From Branchiostoma floridae (taxonomy: Eukaryota; Chordata; Leptocardii; Amphioxiformes; Branchiostomatidae), in the NCBI RefSeq assembly GCF_000003815.2, contig NC_049984.1, forward strand, positions 18,997,309-19,061,308: a stretch of DNA of 64,000 nt, written 5' to 3'. The position numbers and the translations under genes are program-made. Below are positions 19,801 to 31,800 of this stretch, one piece after another; the first letter of the stretch is position 1; the number at the start of each line of letters is the position of its first letter. The notes under the pieces were generated by a model, which saw nothing but the letters and a program-made list of their open reading frames with translations, was not told where the DNA came from and did no database searches.

Positions 19801-21470
19801 TGTAACACAAACTCTGCTGTCTGAGGCTGTAACTGGCCCCTTACTGCAGAGGAGGCCAGCAGATGTTTGGCAGGCTGCTATAAGCGAGATTTAATCAGAC
19901 TAATGAAACTATAGTTTTTTTTAATGTGTGTCAATATACCCTTTGCTGCATGTGAAAGTGAGAATTTGGTAGAAGGTTTTAGAATCTAATAGATTTGAAG
20001 TTGTACTACAATATCAGAGGAATGTTTTCCTAGGATAGAGACACTGAGTTCCAACCTTTTGATCATTTAAGTTCATGTTATGTAACGACTTTCTAGGGGC
20101 CAGGCCTTCAAAAAGTGTAAAGCAATCTGATCAAAAATCAAAAATGCCTTTTGTTTCTGTCCTCAGGAAAAACGAGACATGTGGAAGTCGTCCGGTAATG
20201 GTGGCACGTAAGTAATGACCATAATCATTTTATCATCACTGTGTAGCTGACTGTAGCTACTAGATGCCTTGTGTTTTTGGTAATGATGAATTGTGTCCTT
20301 AGAAGGGAACATGTTAATGGTAGGATAAACTTAGTACTTATATCAGGTGGGATGATTGTTCATATGGTGGAACACACACACATGCACACATGCACACAAA
20401 CACACACATGCACACACAAACACATACACGCAGAAGCATGCACACACAGAAGCATACACACACAGAAGCATACACACACATACACACACACACACACACA
20501 CACAGAAGCATACACACACACACACACACAAAGAGAAGCACACACACACACTCATAGAAGCATACACATATACACACACAGAAGCATACACACACACACG
20601 AACACATTCTGAATTAGAAACACATTAAGAATGTCTTTGTTGCTGCTTTGCTTGTACGATAAGCAAAATAAGTGCTGGAAATAGCATCTGTTTTGAAACC
20701 ACATTTTTCTTTAAGAAATGTAATTTTTTTTTCTATCTTAAATGCATGTAGCTAAACACTGATAAAGGCATTTGATATATAGGTGGTGCTCGCTTTTATG
20801 ATGCAAGCTTGATGTGCAGTCAAAGATTTCTTAGGTAGGCCCACATTAAGTCCATACCCGTTGTATCCATCAGATAGATGTATCATGGGTATTTCAGCCT
20901 GGATAGACACTGACATATTCTTTGTAGGTTGTCTCTGAGTCTCTCAAGAATACCGGTAGTCTTTCTTACCTCACCTCACCAGTTACAAGGCTGAATATTT
21001 TTCCACACAAACCTTGTATATGCTTTTTGTATTGTTTGTTATTGCTTGATAAGTCCACACTAATTCCATTGGTTGCCTCTCGGATTTGCCTGTCCATTTT
21101 TTTTCATGGAAATCTTCACACACATTTCGTTGGAAATGGTGCATGTCATACAACTGAGATGGAAACATTGCAATGTAATATTAAAATGTTGGTCATTGAA
21201 ATGCTGGAAATCCAAAAAACCTAACAACCTCTAGATGACCTCCTTGAACCAAGACCTTTAAAAAAAAATTTTTTTTTTCCTTTCCAATTTTTTGTGAAAA
21301 AATCTGAGAAGCAACAAATAGATTTGGTGTGGCCTAAAGTAAAACTCATGGTATGTTGACCGTTTGTCTTCTTTTACATCCACAGTTCCTGGGGCAGTTA
21401 CCTTCTCCCTGCTGTCATCGCCATTGTGGTGGCTATAGCCTACCGTGTCTGGGCTGCCAGCTCCAGCTAA
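16898..21470 (+). CDS. CYB5: Cytochrome b5, tail-anchored
   Basis: Six exons: 16898-17032, 18246-18282, 19037-19128, 19637-19663, 20167-20207 and 21386-21470. All have GT-AG borders and agreeing phases, giving 138 residues. The heme-binding core is intact: HPGGEE with axial His46 and VGHSEDAR with axial His70, flanked by [19 protein letters not shown]. Residues 114-130 form the C-terminal membrane anchor ([16 protein letters not shown]), followed by the short luminal end RVWAASSS. It carries electrons from cytochrome b5 reductase or P450 reductase to desaturases, P450s and other acceptors, anchored in the ER or the outer mitochondrial membrane; the tail does not settle which. The start at 16898 is the first ATG in frame and matches family length. 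The introns contain inverted repeats and a CA-rich microsatellite. Confidence 0.95.
17994..18180. mobile_element. Short palindromic MITE in cytochrome b5 intron 1
   Basis: Terminal arms of about 35 bp: TTAATAGAATTTTCATCAAG at the left and CTTGATGAAAATTCTATTAA at the right, continuing as CAGTGACT(G)CTTTTTAAAGG. It ends 65 bp before exon 2. Confidence 0.75.
18530..18602. repeat. Perfect hairpin in cytochrome b5 intron 2
   Basis: A 22-bp stem, TTTAGAGTGGCACCATTCTA and its exact complement, encloses a 13-base loop and is extended by imperfect TATTTAT/ATAAATA arms. It is probably a minimal palindromic transposon. Confidence 0.7.
20374..20607 (+). repeat. (CA)n microsatellite with GAAGCATA interruptions
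   Basis: Long CACACA tracts broken repeatedly by CAGAAGCATA, inside cytochrome b5 intron 5. The long open frames through it on both strands are low-complexity artefacts. Confidence 0.95.
21258..21338. mobile_element. Solo end of the GGTGTGGCCTAA transposon family
   Basis: Ends TTTGGTGTGGCCTAA after a GTGAAAAAATCTGAGAAGC segment, matching the right end of the complete element at 63623-63988 and the relic at 38612-38694. Confidence 0.5.
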
Positions 21471-21738
21471 AACCCGCCACATCAACACACCATGTTGTTA
21501 GGTCCAAACATCTCCATCCTATCCATCTACTCCATCACACAAGTGTCTGACTTCTCCCCAGACAGTTTGTAGTATAAGCATTGTAAAACTCCAACAGCAC
21601 TGGCTAGCTATTGCCTCTTCATAATTGAAAGATCTTTGTGATAGCAAAATGTCCGTACACTATCCTGGAACAAGTTTGCACCTTGTAGAAGGTAAAATCT
21701 ATACCTACATAAAAGTACCAGATCACTGGCCAATGTTG

Positions 21739-21871
21739 TTATCTGAAAGTAGGTTCCCGGTGGCATAAGGTAGTATCAAAGTTGGCGGTCCTCCACTGGC
21801 CAGCTATACTCCTTGGCCAGCTTTGATACTATCTAATGCTCTTATGCCACTGGGAATCTACTTGGAGATTA
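21739..21871. mobile_element. MITE, TAATCTCC family, copy 2, in the cytochrome b5 3' UTR
   Basis: Arms AAGTAGGTTCCCGGTGGCAT and ATGCCACTGGGAATCTACTT with the end GGAGATTA. GGTAGTATCAAAGTTGGC pairs with GCCAGCTTTGATACTATC. It lies between the stop codon (21470) and the poly(A) signal (22766). Confidence 0.75.
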
Positions 21872-22765
21872 CAATGTTGTACCATTTGTGTTACCTTTAC
21901 ACCTACATTCAGGAACTAGGCTTTAATATTGATCATAGATTTCCCCTTGCTGTGTGCACTGCAGTCAGCTTATGAGGAAAGGAGAAAGGCATTGTTCCCA
22001 AAATTGTCTAATTGTATGTACCTTTTTCATAGTGGCTTGAGGAAGAAATTTGGATGAGCCAGTTAATTTGCTTGACTAGCAACTGACTGGAATCTAAACT
22101 GTACCTTGTATCAGAGGACCACTCCCATATTTTCCTCTGTGGTTGCCCCTGCCCTCCCATCTCCTCCTAACTAATTTAGTATATCATGGTATTCTTGGTA
22201 CACTACATCATGCCTAGATTCTGCAACATTGTTGTCATATGCTCATTGCAAAAAAGCAGTCCCAGCATTTAGTGTTAACACTCTCAACCTTAGTAACTTT
22301 GCTTTTGTGATTTATTGAGCAAAATGCATTTATGGTATTGCTATAATCTACAAAATTTAATGAAAAAGTAGTAATTACTGTAGGATAATTTATTCACTTC
22401 ATAGCATAATGAACATACTATTACTACTTCTGATGTTGATAATAATTCTAGGGGTTACATTTATGATTAATACATAGCAAATCATATGAATCAAGGCCTT
22501 TGTCCGATTTAGAGAATATGGCCCTGCTATATCATGAGATTATGCTTCTTTTAACATTTGTCACAGTATAATGTTGGTTAAAAGATGTATTCAAATGGTC
22601 TAATGTCCCAAATGACATGCACTCTTCGTAGGTGTGAGACTATTGACCCTTTGTAGAGTATTTAATAGGATGATGCAAATGTTCTGGGTTTGGATAAATT
22701 GTAATGATGATTGTGAGTAGTTAGTCTTCTGCTATCTTTACTCACTCTGTTAACACCTTTGTTGT

Positions 22766-22771
22766 AATAAA
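22766..22771 (+). terminator. Poly(A) signal AATAAA, likely for cytochrome b5
   Basis: An AATAAA hexamer about 1.3 kb after the cytochrome b5 stop, in the same strand, with no other gene between. Confidence 0.5.
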
Positions 22772-22858
22772 ATCTTAAGAGTGACAAACAGAACTGATTT
22801 ATGTGGTTTGGTCTTTTAAATTATATGTGGTTTGGTCTTTTAAATTTTCTGGTCTTGT

Positions 22859-23210
22859 CAGGGCTCTAGCCAGCTCGACATTTTTTTCCGTCAGCCAATT
22901 CCCAATGTCGCGAAAACACTATTCCAGGAGTTAGAGAGACTGAACTGAGACCTTGAAAAACGGGTTTTAATGAGATTATCGTATGCGAAAGGGCACCGAC
23001 ACACATTATCAACAATCATAACAATAGCAAAACAAACAGTGTGCGGCTTTTACGGCCGTGGACGGCGTCCCCAAGCAGCCTGTAGTTTCCACCAAGGAGC
23101 TTTTATCAGATTTTTGTCCGTCAAAGTTGACGGATTGGTTTTAAAATTTTTCCGTCACACGCAGCAAATTTCTGTCAATTGACGGAAAACGGACGCTGGC
23201 TAGAGCCCTG
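22859..23210. mobile_element. hAT-type non-autonomous element, CAGGGCTCTAGCCAG ends
   Basis: Terminal inverted repeats CAGGGCTCTAGCCAG and CTGGCTAGAGCCCTG are flanked by a perfect 8-bp duplication GGTCTTGT (22851-22858 and 23211-23218), diagnostic of hAT insertion. The interior has repeated TCCGTCA/TGACGGA motifs and no transposase. The target duplication is embedded in a 24-bp tandem duplication (22800-22845). Confidence 0.9.
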
Positions 23211-23882
23211 GGTCTTGTCTCATTTTAAGAGAAGAGAGAAGGCATATGATGCTTGAGGCAAACAATACTAGTACTTCAAAGGGTGACACCAGAGTGCTCA
23301 CTGGTTTAACACCCAGGTGTATGATACTTACACACATAAATGTTCACCGTTTTAGATTTGGTGTATCTTTTCTTTAATACAAATTGTGGACTGCCCTAAG
23401 CTAAAGTGAGCAGAAACATTGACAGATTTTCCCAGAGATCTGACCTTAGTGACGTGCTCAAGGACACTCTAAAAATGTATCTTCAACATGGATGTTCCAC
23501 ATTCATAACAACCCTTATCAGATTTGAGTTGAGTAAATTATTGTCAAACATGTAGCAAGATATTTCTTTTAGACCAACAGTTGATCATCCCCCTCCCGGA
23601 GAGAAAAAATAATTTATTTACCCATGTTGAAGATACATGTAACATCAACTATAGCCTGCAGGAACAAAATTTCCAACACATGTAAATAGCATATCCATAA
23701 CTTATCTGAAATTACATTCTATTCAGTTCCAGTGAGATTAGTTATAAATATAAACCACATGGCTCTGATAACATGTTGTATGGCCATGAAAATACCTTAA
23801 GGGGGATAAACCACCCAAAAGTAAAAAATAGAATACATTAATAGATGTTTCATCCTCTGAGAGGTGACACCATCGTCTACAC

Positions 23883-24309
23883 TAGGGCTGGGTATCGGTA
23901 CAGCGTACCGGTACAAAACCGGTTTTTCTTATTGGACCGGTCCAGAAAAAACGGACCTGAAAAAATTAGGTGGACCGGATGTTGGACCGGTTAGAAAATT
24001 AACATATTATTTCATCAGGCATTCACACGTTTTGGCGCTTGCAGGTGGAAGAAAATAACAAGAGTGAAGTAGAGTAGAGTTTATAGTCATTTCTACCAAG
24101 TTTTACAGTCAATCGTACAGGTGCAGTTAGCGTTGTAGGATTTTAAGACGCCAGTGTAAGTCTAATACTCCACCAAACAGATTTCTTTGTAGTGAAATGT
24201 ACCATTGGTATGAGTCATACTGAATCAGGTTCCGGTCCGGACCTGGACCTGATCCTCTGGACCTGAACCGGACCTGGACCTGAATTTTCTGTACCGGTAC
24301 CCACCCCTA
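23883..24309. mobile_element. hAT-type non-autonomous element, TAGGGCTGGGTA ends, copy 1
   Basis: The ends TAGGGCTGGGTATCGGTAC and GTACCGGTACCCACCCCTA are flanked by a perfect 8-bp duplication GTCTACAC (23875-23882 and 24310-24317). The interior is dominated by ACCGGTCC/GGACCTG modules. It split an older dispersed repeat also seen at 9130-9228. The sister copy is at 30439-30874. Confidence 0.9.
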
Positions 24310-24473
24310 GTCTACACATGTTCCTGTCCAGCATGATTGATACTGTCCTCGAGCAGTAGCTTCCTGAATCCTGAGTGTGACCGAAGGGCGGCCACGCCTG
24401 CACAGCTTGTTTGGTTCCCAAAGCAAGACCTCTCTTTACTTATAATGTGATTATCATCAACTTTCTTTCAACT

Positions 24474-24959
24474 TAGGCCATAGCAAGTAAATTTTATGGA
24501 TGACATCCTCTGCAGACTGCAAAAATAATGAGATAGGGCGAAAAAAAAACAAGATGGGTAAAAAAAACAAGATGGCAAATTTTCAAAATAGACGTTGTAA
24601 CAAGACTTGAACTAAGTTGAAGTGACAAAATATGGCATCACAGCCAACAAGGCATTCATTCCTGTACTTAAGAAGTGCACCAGTGTAGCTAAAGTGACAC
24701 TAGTGTGGTAGACTGGTAGCATTAACCATGTTGGCAACTACACTGATAGCTTCCATAGTTTACAACTATCTATCAAGTTGCACCTCTGCAACTACAGTCA
24801 ATGCTACATTCAATGGTTAGGTTACAACACAACCTTTACCCATTTTAATCTATTAGGCCTTCCCTGAAGAAGAAAAAAATTCTTGTTTTTTTTCTGAAAT
24901 CAGGCGAAAATTAATGAGCGCGCGGATGTCATCCATAAAATTTACTTGCTGTGGCCTTA
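24474..24959. mobile_element. MITE, GGCCACAGCAAGTAAAT family, copy 2
   Basis: Ends TAGGCCATAGCAAGTAAATT and AATTTACTTGCTGTGGCCTTA, with GATGACATCCTCTGCAGACT inside the left arm and GCGCGGATGTCATCC inside the right. Confidence 0.85.
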
Positions 24960-25541
24960 CAAATATTTTTGTAACTCATTTATGGATACATGTAGTATGG
25001 TATATACATTTGTACTACATATACTTTACTAGTATGTGTGTCAACTTTTCATCAAATAGTCACATTAAAGCAGGAAGAGACAATATAAAATAGAATGTTA
25101 CTTGAAACGAAACCATGCCCACATGATTTCTAAGTTATTAGAATATATCAGAGCTATAAGTACAACTGAGAAGGTCCCTATTCATATCTTGTTGCATTGA
25201 AGTTGCATTTTGAGAAGTGATTTAGATACAACCTGCAGACTGACTAGTAAACCATGCAACAAAAAATATTAATCACATGATCGCCAGTTCCCTTCTAACC
25301 AGAACATATCTGACAAACCTGACCACATAAATTTAGTATACACTTACACCCTACCAAAGGCTTCGACACACAAGTGCCACTGCCCTCATAACAAGCTTGG
25401 TGGCCAGATCGACTTCGCCAGATCAAGGAGGTTAACCTCCTTGGCCAGATCATACATTCAGAAATCAGTTCAGGTACATATGAGTCAAGTCACAAAGCCT
25501 GCCATGGAGGGTGGAAGCAACCTGCGACTTGGTCCAACATC

Positions 25542-25883
25542 TTAATCTCCATGTACTTAAGGATATGCTAGTTACTAGCATATCCTACGGTGCCATAAGA
25601 TAGTGTCAAAGCTGGCAAAGGAGTAAAGCCGACCAAAGGTAGTCAGACGGGCGTCTTTCTTCAATTTTCGATTTTTAATGGCAAGTTCGTAGGACGCGCA
25701 GAAACGCTCCAAAAGGGCCTACATCATACGTTTTGAGCGAAATTATCGGTCTAATACATTAACAATGGCATTTTTCAAAAGTTTTTTTTTTCACTGGAGC
25801 ATACACACTCCTAGGCCGGCTTCACTCCTCTGTCAGCTTTTGATACTATATCTTATGCTACCGTAGGATTTACTTGGAGATTA
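25542..25883. mobile_element. MITE, TAATCTCC family, copy 3, abutting the P450 stop codon
   Basis: Ends TTAATCTCC and GGAGATTA. CCTACGGTGCCATAAGATAG pairs with CTATATCTTATGCTACCGTAGG. Its right end lies 7 bp from the P450 stop codon, so the start of the P450 3' UTR is this element. Confidence 0.75.
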
Positions 25884-25890
25884 CAACCTC

Positions 25891-28800
25891 TCACGGCCTG
25901 TCTATAAACTCCAGGTGGACCGGATCTCCGGGCACCAGCAGGGCACGAGTCACGGGCCGGACCACTTCTCCTGGCGTCAGCTGTCTCACCTCAAACGTCT
26001 GAACCAACTGGATGACAGAAGAATTATCATAATATCATAACCACCAGATATATTCAAGTTTTCAGTGTGGCGTTTTCATGGACACAGGTGAAATAGCCGT
26101 GGAAAATTCCAAAGTTCGTACTGTACATTTTCAAGTTGGGAGCTAGTCGGACGACACGGCAGCTCCCAAGTCTAAATAAGTCTAAATCTAGTAACTGTTC
26201 TCCCCAAGAGGACACGTTGTGCGTGTTGATAGTTAATTATACAGATGATGTCGTTTTTTGCTGCAAAGGGATACCATATCTTTGAGATATATGTTCAAGT
26301 GGAGAATCCATTTCGTTTACAAGAAAACTCACCCTTGCAAGAACCAAATACATCTCCATCTCAGCGAGTCGTCGGCCTGGGAAGAAAAGCATTGATGATT
26401 ATACAATGAAAGTTTTGATAGTGGATGATGTGTAATGGTTTTATTGTAGCGCTGCCGTTTTAACCTAAATTTCTCACGCTCACTGATATGACAAAAAGAA
26501 AACAAGTCTCCTTCCAACATCACAAACCCCACTCATAATAGAAAAGGTGGGATCTTTCGTCTTCCGTTGTCTCCGAAAAAGAAGTCAAACCCAATAACCC
26601 AGAATTTAGAGTTAGCTTTTAGACTAAAGAAAATACTTGCAAAAATTTGCAATAAACTGATGATTACTGTAATAATCACCATTTACCTGCGCATTGTCTG
26701 GGTCCGAAGCCGAACGGTACCGAGGAGAAAGTGTTGACCTTCTCGGTGCCCATGCGGGTCCAGCGGTCAGGGTTGAACCTGTCGGGCTCCTCGAACACCT
26801 CGGGATCACGCGTCATGTTGTAGTGGAGGATTGCAAACTGCGTCTGTGGAGGGTTTACAAACATTAGATTCTGACCATTTTGTTGTTGAAAGCTTGTTGG
26901 TAAGCGCTTTATTTTGTGTACGGATATAGAGTATAGAGTTTTTAAACTTGTAACATAATTTCAGACCGTATTAGGCAGTTGGACTCTGTGGACAGTTAGA
27001 TCAGAGACTATGTGGACAGTTAGCCACAGAGTAAAACGAGGAAAGACAGGCATAGAAGGACTTACCCCCTTAGGAATATTGTAGCCGTCAAGTACGATGT
27101 CTTTGTCCAGAACACGCCCATTCGCAGGCAAGACTGGGTACACTCTACATCAAAGGAAAAGAAAAGAAAAGCAATATCAAGGTCCCGATCATTATCGCCA
27201 TATTTTTACCCTTGACAAATTTACTTTGCCATAAAAAAAATGATTGTACAAGTACACTGGAATGTCACATTCTCCTACGCAGAGCTAGGGTTCAACGTCG
27301 TCAAATCGGGACAACAGGCGATTTGCGACGACGTTGGACCCTCTACGTAGGATCTTGGGACAATGTGAAATGTCACGTCACATTTTTACTCGCCATTACT
27401 GACTATATAATCTATAATTGATAAAATGTGCAATATCATTTGCACTTACTGATAAGAATTTTAAACAAAATGACCTTGAAAGGCTATCTGAGAAGATTTA
27501 ATGGCAACGTTGAATTGTATATGAACAAAATATGAATTTAGATATCATCGAAATACTTGGTGTAGCGTCAGATCTAACCTAAGGATCTCCTTGATGACGT
27601 TTTTGAGTAGCGCCATGTTCTTGACGTCATCAACCGTAGGTATCTGTCCCGGGGACACCACACTGGTCACCTCCTGGTGTAGTCTCTCCTGTAGCTCCGG
27701 GTGGCGGGCTAGCTCGTACAGGGTCCACACCATTGTGTTGGATGTCTGAAGAAGAAAAAACACGACATGTGAGGAAAAGTATAAAGTAGACTGGACTCAT
27801 TCCTCATATCATACCTTTGAGATATCACTCAGATATACGTGCAAGTGGAGAATTTGGACTCATTTTGAACATGGACAAGATGGACTCATTCCTCTGCTAA
27901 CCAACATCTATCGCACCGCAGTCATCCCTCAGTGTAAGACATCTGGAGCCGAATGGTTCCAATTTAGAACTTTTATTCAGCTTGCCATGTGATAAAAAAA
28001 AAAAGAATCTATTCCAAGTCACCCCGCAGGTGTTAATTGTCATTGTTAGAGAGATTGTGTAAACACAGTCTAACTAGTCATAAACCGTATATGCAAATAG
28101 AACAGAGACGTTGGGTGCCATAGACTTCCTGGAACTTATGATCCACTGCTCACTGAGTCACGTGTTCTATCTGCATAACGTGACGTAACGGCAGTAGTGG
28201 ACTTTTCATTCCTTGACAAAGACCGGTGCTGTTCAGTCGAAAATTTGGGTGAGACCAATTTTTGTGTTGGACATTACAATTAAACTAGTTTGATCTTGTG
28301 CCCTTGGGAAAGGCACTTTACACGGTTTTCCTCACTATACTCAGGTGAAAATGAGTACCCAGCTTCGGCTAGGGCCGTCCCTCGGATAGGACGTTAAATG
28401 GAGGTCCCGTGTATGGGGAGAGTCACACGCCATGCACGTTAAAGAACCCCCACACGTGAGATGGTGCGGTGTGAGATGGAGTTGGTGATTCACTTCAAAT
28501 CACCCGGATGGAGGCCTGGCGAACCTCCATACCGTATCAGCCACATGGTGATTTACATCATTCACCCGGACGGGAGACCTGGCGCATCCCCGTCTTGTCT
28601 TCAGCTAGAAGAAAGGGTATAACCCCAACGGTGCTGTGATACACCGTATGACTATGACTGACTGACTGAAGAATGACTTCTACCAACACAGATGAACTTT
28701 CAAGTTAATATGAATTCGTGTTGTCAGGTTTACCGTATCCACTCCCGCCAGCAGGAGCTCCGTAACAGTGGCGTACAGGTCCTTCTTGGTCACGTCTGTT

Positions 28801-31800
28801 CCGGTCAGCATGTAGGTCAGGAACGACCCGTCCAGATCCTCTCCACGACTCAGTCTGGCGTCAATGTCCAGCACTTTTCTGTCTATGTTCTCGTGAGCTG
28901 TGTGGAGTGAACGACCAAGAGTTCAATGAGAATTCACGAATACAAAAAAAAAGGATATGTTTTTTTTTAAGTGTAGCCGCCTTTGCTCCAAAAATAGCCT
29001 AACCCCTAGCCCGATCTCAATATTGTCTGTCGTGTAGTGTCTAACTCAGTTGGCCTGTGTAGGCCCTAGAAACAGTTTGGCATCGAGGCTACTCCAAAAA
29101 TCACAAAAGAATAAGTACATGTAATGTTATTATGATTGCCTGCACAACATTTAACAGAAATCATAAGATTGTTTGTTTGTTTGTGTGATTATTTAGATCT
29201 CCATCAGAATGTACAACTGACATGTAAATTCTCAGATTCTTCCTGCAGCTGGAGTCCTTACAAAAATCACATATTACATTAATCTTTGCACTCGCAATGC
29301 TTACAATGAGCACAACGAGCAGGACATACTGGTAAGTCTATGGATAGAGAGAAATGGCCTCGATCGTGGACCGCATAACATGCAAAAACACTCACCCACA
29401 CTGAAGATGACGTCCCAAGCTTCCACGTGGCGCTTCCAGACACCGAGACCGAGGTATGTCAGCATCCACGGCTTGAGGGCTGACACAAGGAACGCGGTTT
29501 TGAACATGGTGGCGATGGAGTCGATAAACTGCTGCGTCTTCTCCGGCATTTCCCTCTCCAAGCAGCCTAGCCGTGTGTCGAACAGAACGGTGGCGATGGC
29601 TGAAAAGGACGGAAAACATGTTTCCAAATGACTTTCCTCTGCTTTGTTATCATCAAAACAAATCACACAGCTTCTACCATTGTTGGACATGATCATGATG
29701 CCATAGTCAAGGATAACTTTCTTCGTTTTTTTCTGTTTTGCTGTAATTCAATTATCCAACACTATTCCTGTACATCAGACGTTCCCATTTACATGCTTAA
29801 ACGTTTTTTTGTTATTTGTCATTAATCCTGTTTTGTCCAGTTTTGCCGTTATTATAAGCTTGAGTGCGACACTACTTTGTACTGTATGTCCTTTGTATTG
29901 TAGTAAAAACAAGATAAAACTTTCTTCACACCGCAGTGTTATTCGCATGATCGCAATTACCTTCTGCTATTCATACATACATATATATAGAGTAGACGTA
30001 TGCAGTTTGGGTAGGAACTAGCCGTGGTGACTTCGATCGGGAGAGCGTCTTGTGTCTTCTACGCGTTATGAATCTTGTACAAAATGCTGCAAGCGAATAT
30101 GACCCCTTGTAGAGTCAGTGGCCACATCCACTACGCTATGACCATGCCGTAAGGTTAAGCGTTATAGAAACCTACACTCCATGGCCCATTTGTACAGCTC
30201 ATTGGTGAGGTCCGGCACAGTCTTCCCGCCGCCCGTAGTGTCCCTCAGGTCCTTAAACCTGTCGATCATGTCCGTCACAACTTCGTTCATGCTGTCTCCA
30301 TATCTAAATACAAAAATTAAAACCAGTCTCATGAAAATGTGGGCAACAACGAAGGCAGATATCGAGAGATACGGGCCGTATGATATTTGCTTGCAAACAA
30401 TATGACTTTCCTCCATGCAAAAATAGCATCTTCGTAACTAGGGGTGTGTACCGGTACGATGTACCGGCACAAAACCGTTTTGTCTTGCTGAACCGGTCCA
30501 GAAAAACCGGAACTGAAAAAAATCGATATCAGTAGATCAGATGATCGGATGTTGGACCGATTCGAAAATGAAGAGATTGTACTGTCAAGCGTTCATGTGT
30601 TTTGGGCCTTACAGGTCCAAGAAAATAAGCGAGCGAAGTAAAGAAGAGTTGACTGTCATTTTTACCAAGTTTCTACGGATAGATTTGGTCTAAAACAGAG
30701 GCAGCAAGTGTTGTTTACATGAAGATAGGACAATGAACGTCGAAAACTCCACCAAACAGAATCCTCTGTAGCGAAATGGACCATTGTTTGGCGTATCAGG
30801 TTCAGGTCCGGACCTGACCCTCTGGACCTGGAATGTGCCTGGACCTAAATTTTCTGTACCGGTATCCACCCCTATTCGTAATAATTGCCTATAACTGACA
30901 CTGTACATACCGCGGGACTTCCTTAGGCCGCATGATCCGCTTGCTGACGGCTGTCCTGAGGTGGCGCCACTCCGGTCCGTTACTATGGATACACAGGTAA
31001 GAAAAATATGACATTGACTGTACTAACCTTTCTCTCTCGACTGAACTCTGTCGGTTGCAAAGAGCAGAGTTTAAACATGGAACAGGTGGGGCATTTATAG
31101 ACATTGATTATGCAAATGAGGGCCTAATTTGCATCAATAATGTAAAATGTCATAATTGCTTAGTGGTAAATGATAGGAATTTTAATTTATACTTGTGAAA
31201 TAGTTCTAAGCAATTTAGCGAAGGTGTACATATGGCGAGGCAGCTTGACTTGACTTTATAAGATCCACAATTAGCTTCATACAAGTACATTGTATACGTA
31301 GCTATACTTCCTGTGGTTATTATCAACAAACATAACAGGACACAGACTTGACACGTACACACAGGAACATATACAAACCCAGCGGGGTTGTTTAACGGTA
31401 AACGGTATTGATTACTTTCCATTATTCGTGCTTTTGTCTTCTATTGTAACACTATCTAAATTTAGCTTACAAGTCAAAGCTGTAGTAATGAGAGCTTACT
31501 GATTGAGCAGCCCATAGGAGTACCCCCTCAAGTCTCGGTACTGCTGCATGAAGTTCACCTCGATCCGTTTGGGGTACTTCCCCTCCTGACGCATGAGCTG
31601 CTCGGCTAGAGCCACGTGCGCCACGTTCACGTTAGGGTTGAACCCAAAGGACGACTGCCACATCCTGCCGTACTTCCTCTCTTGCTCCAGCTGATCCAAA
31701 CAGTGAGGAGATATTAGAAATTGTACATGTAAGCACAATCTACATATATGATTACATTCAAATTATCTGTTTTAAGAAGCGAGAAGTCGAACCTGTACAT

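Noticed and set aside
20271-20612. Long open frames of His/Thr and Cys/Val in both strands
   Set aside because: They are translations of the CA microsatellite in a cytochrome b5 intron.
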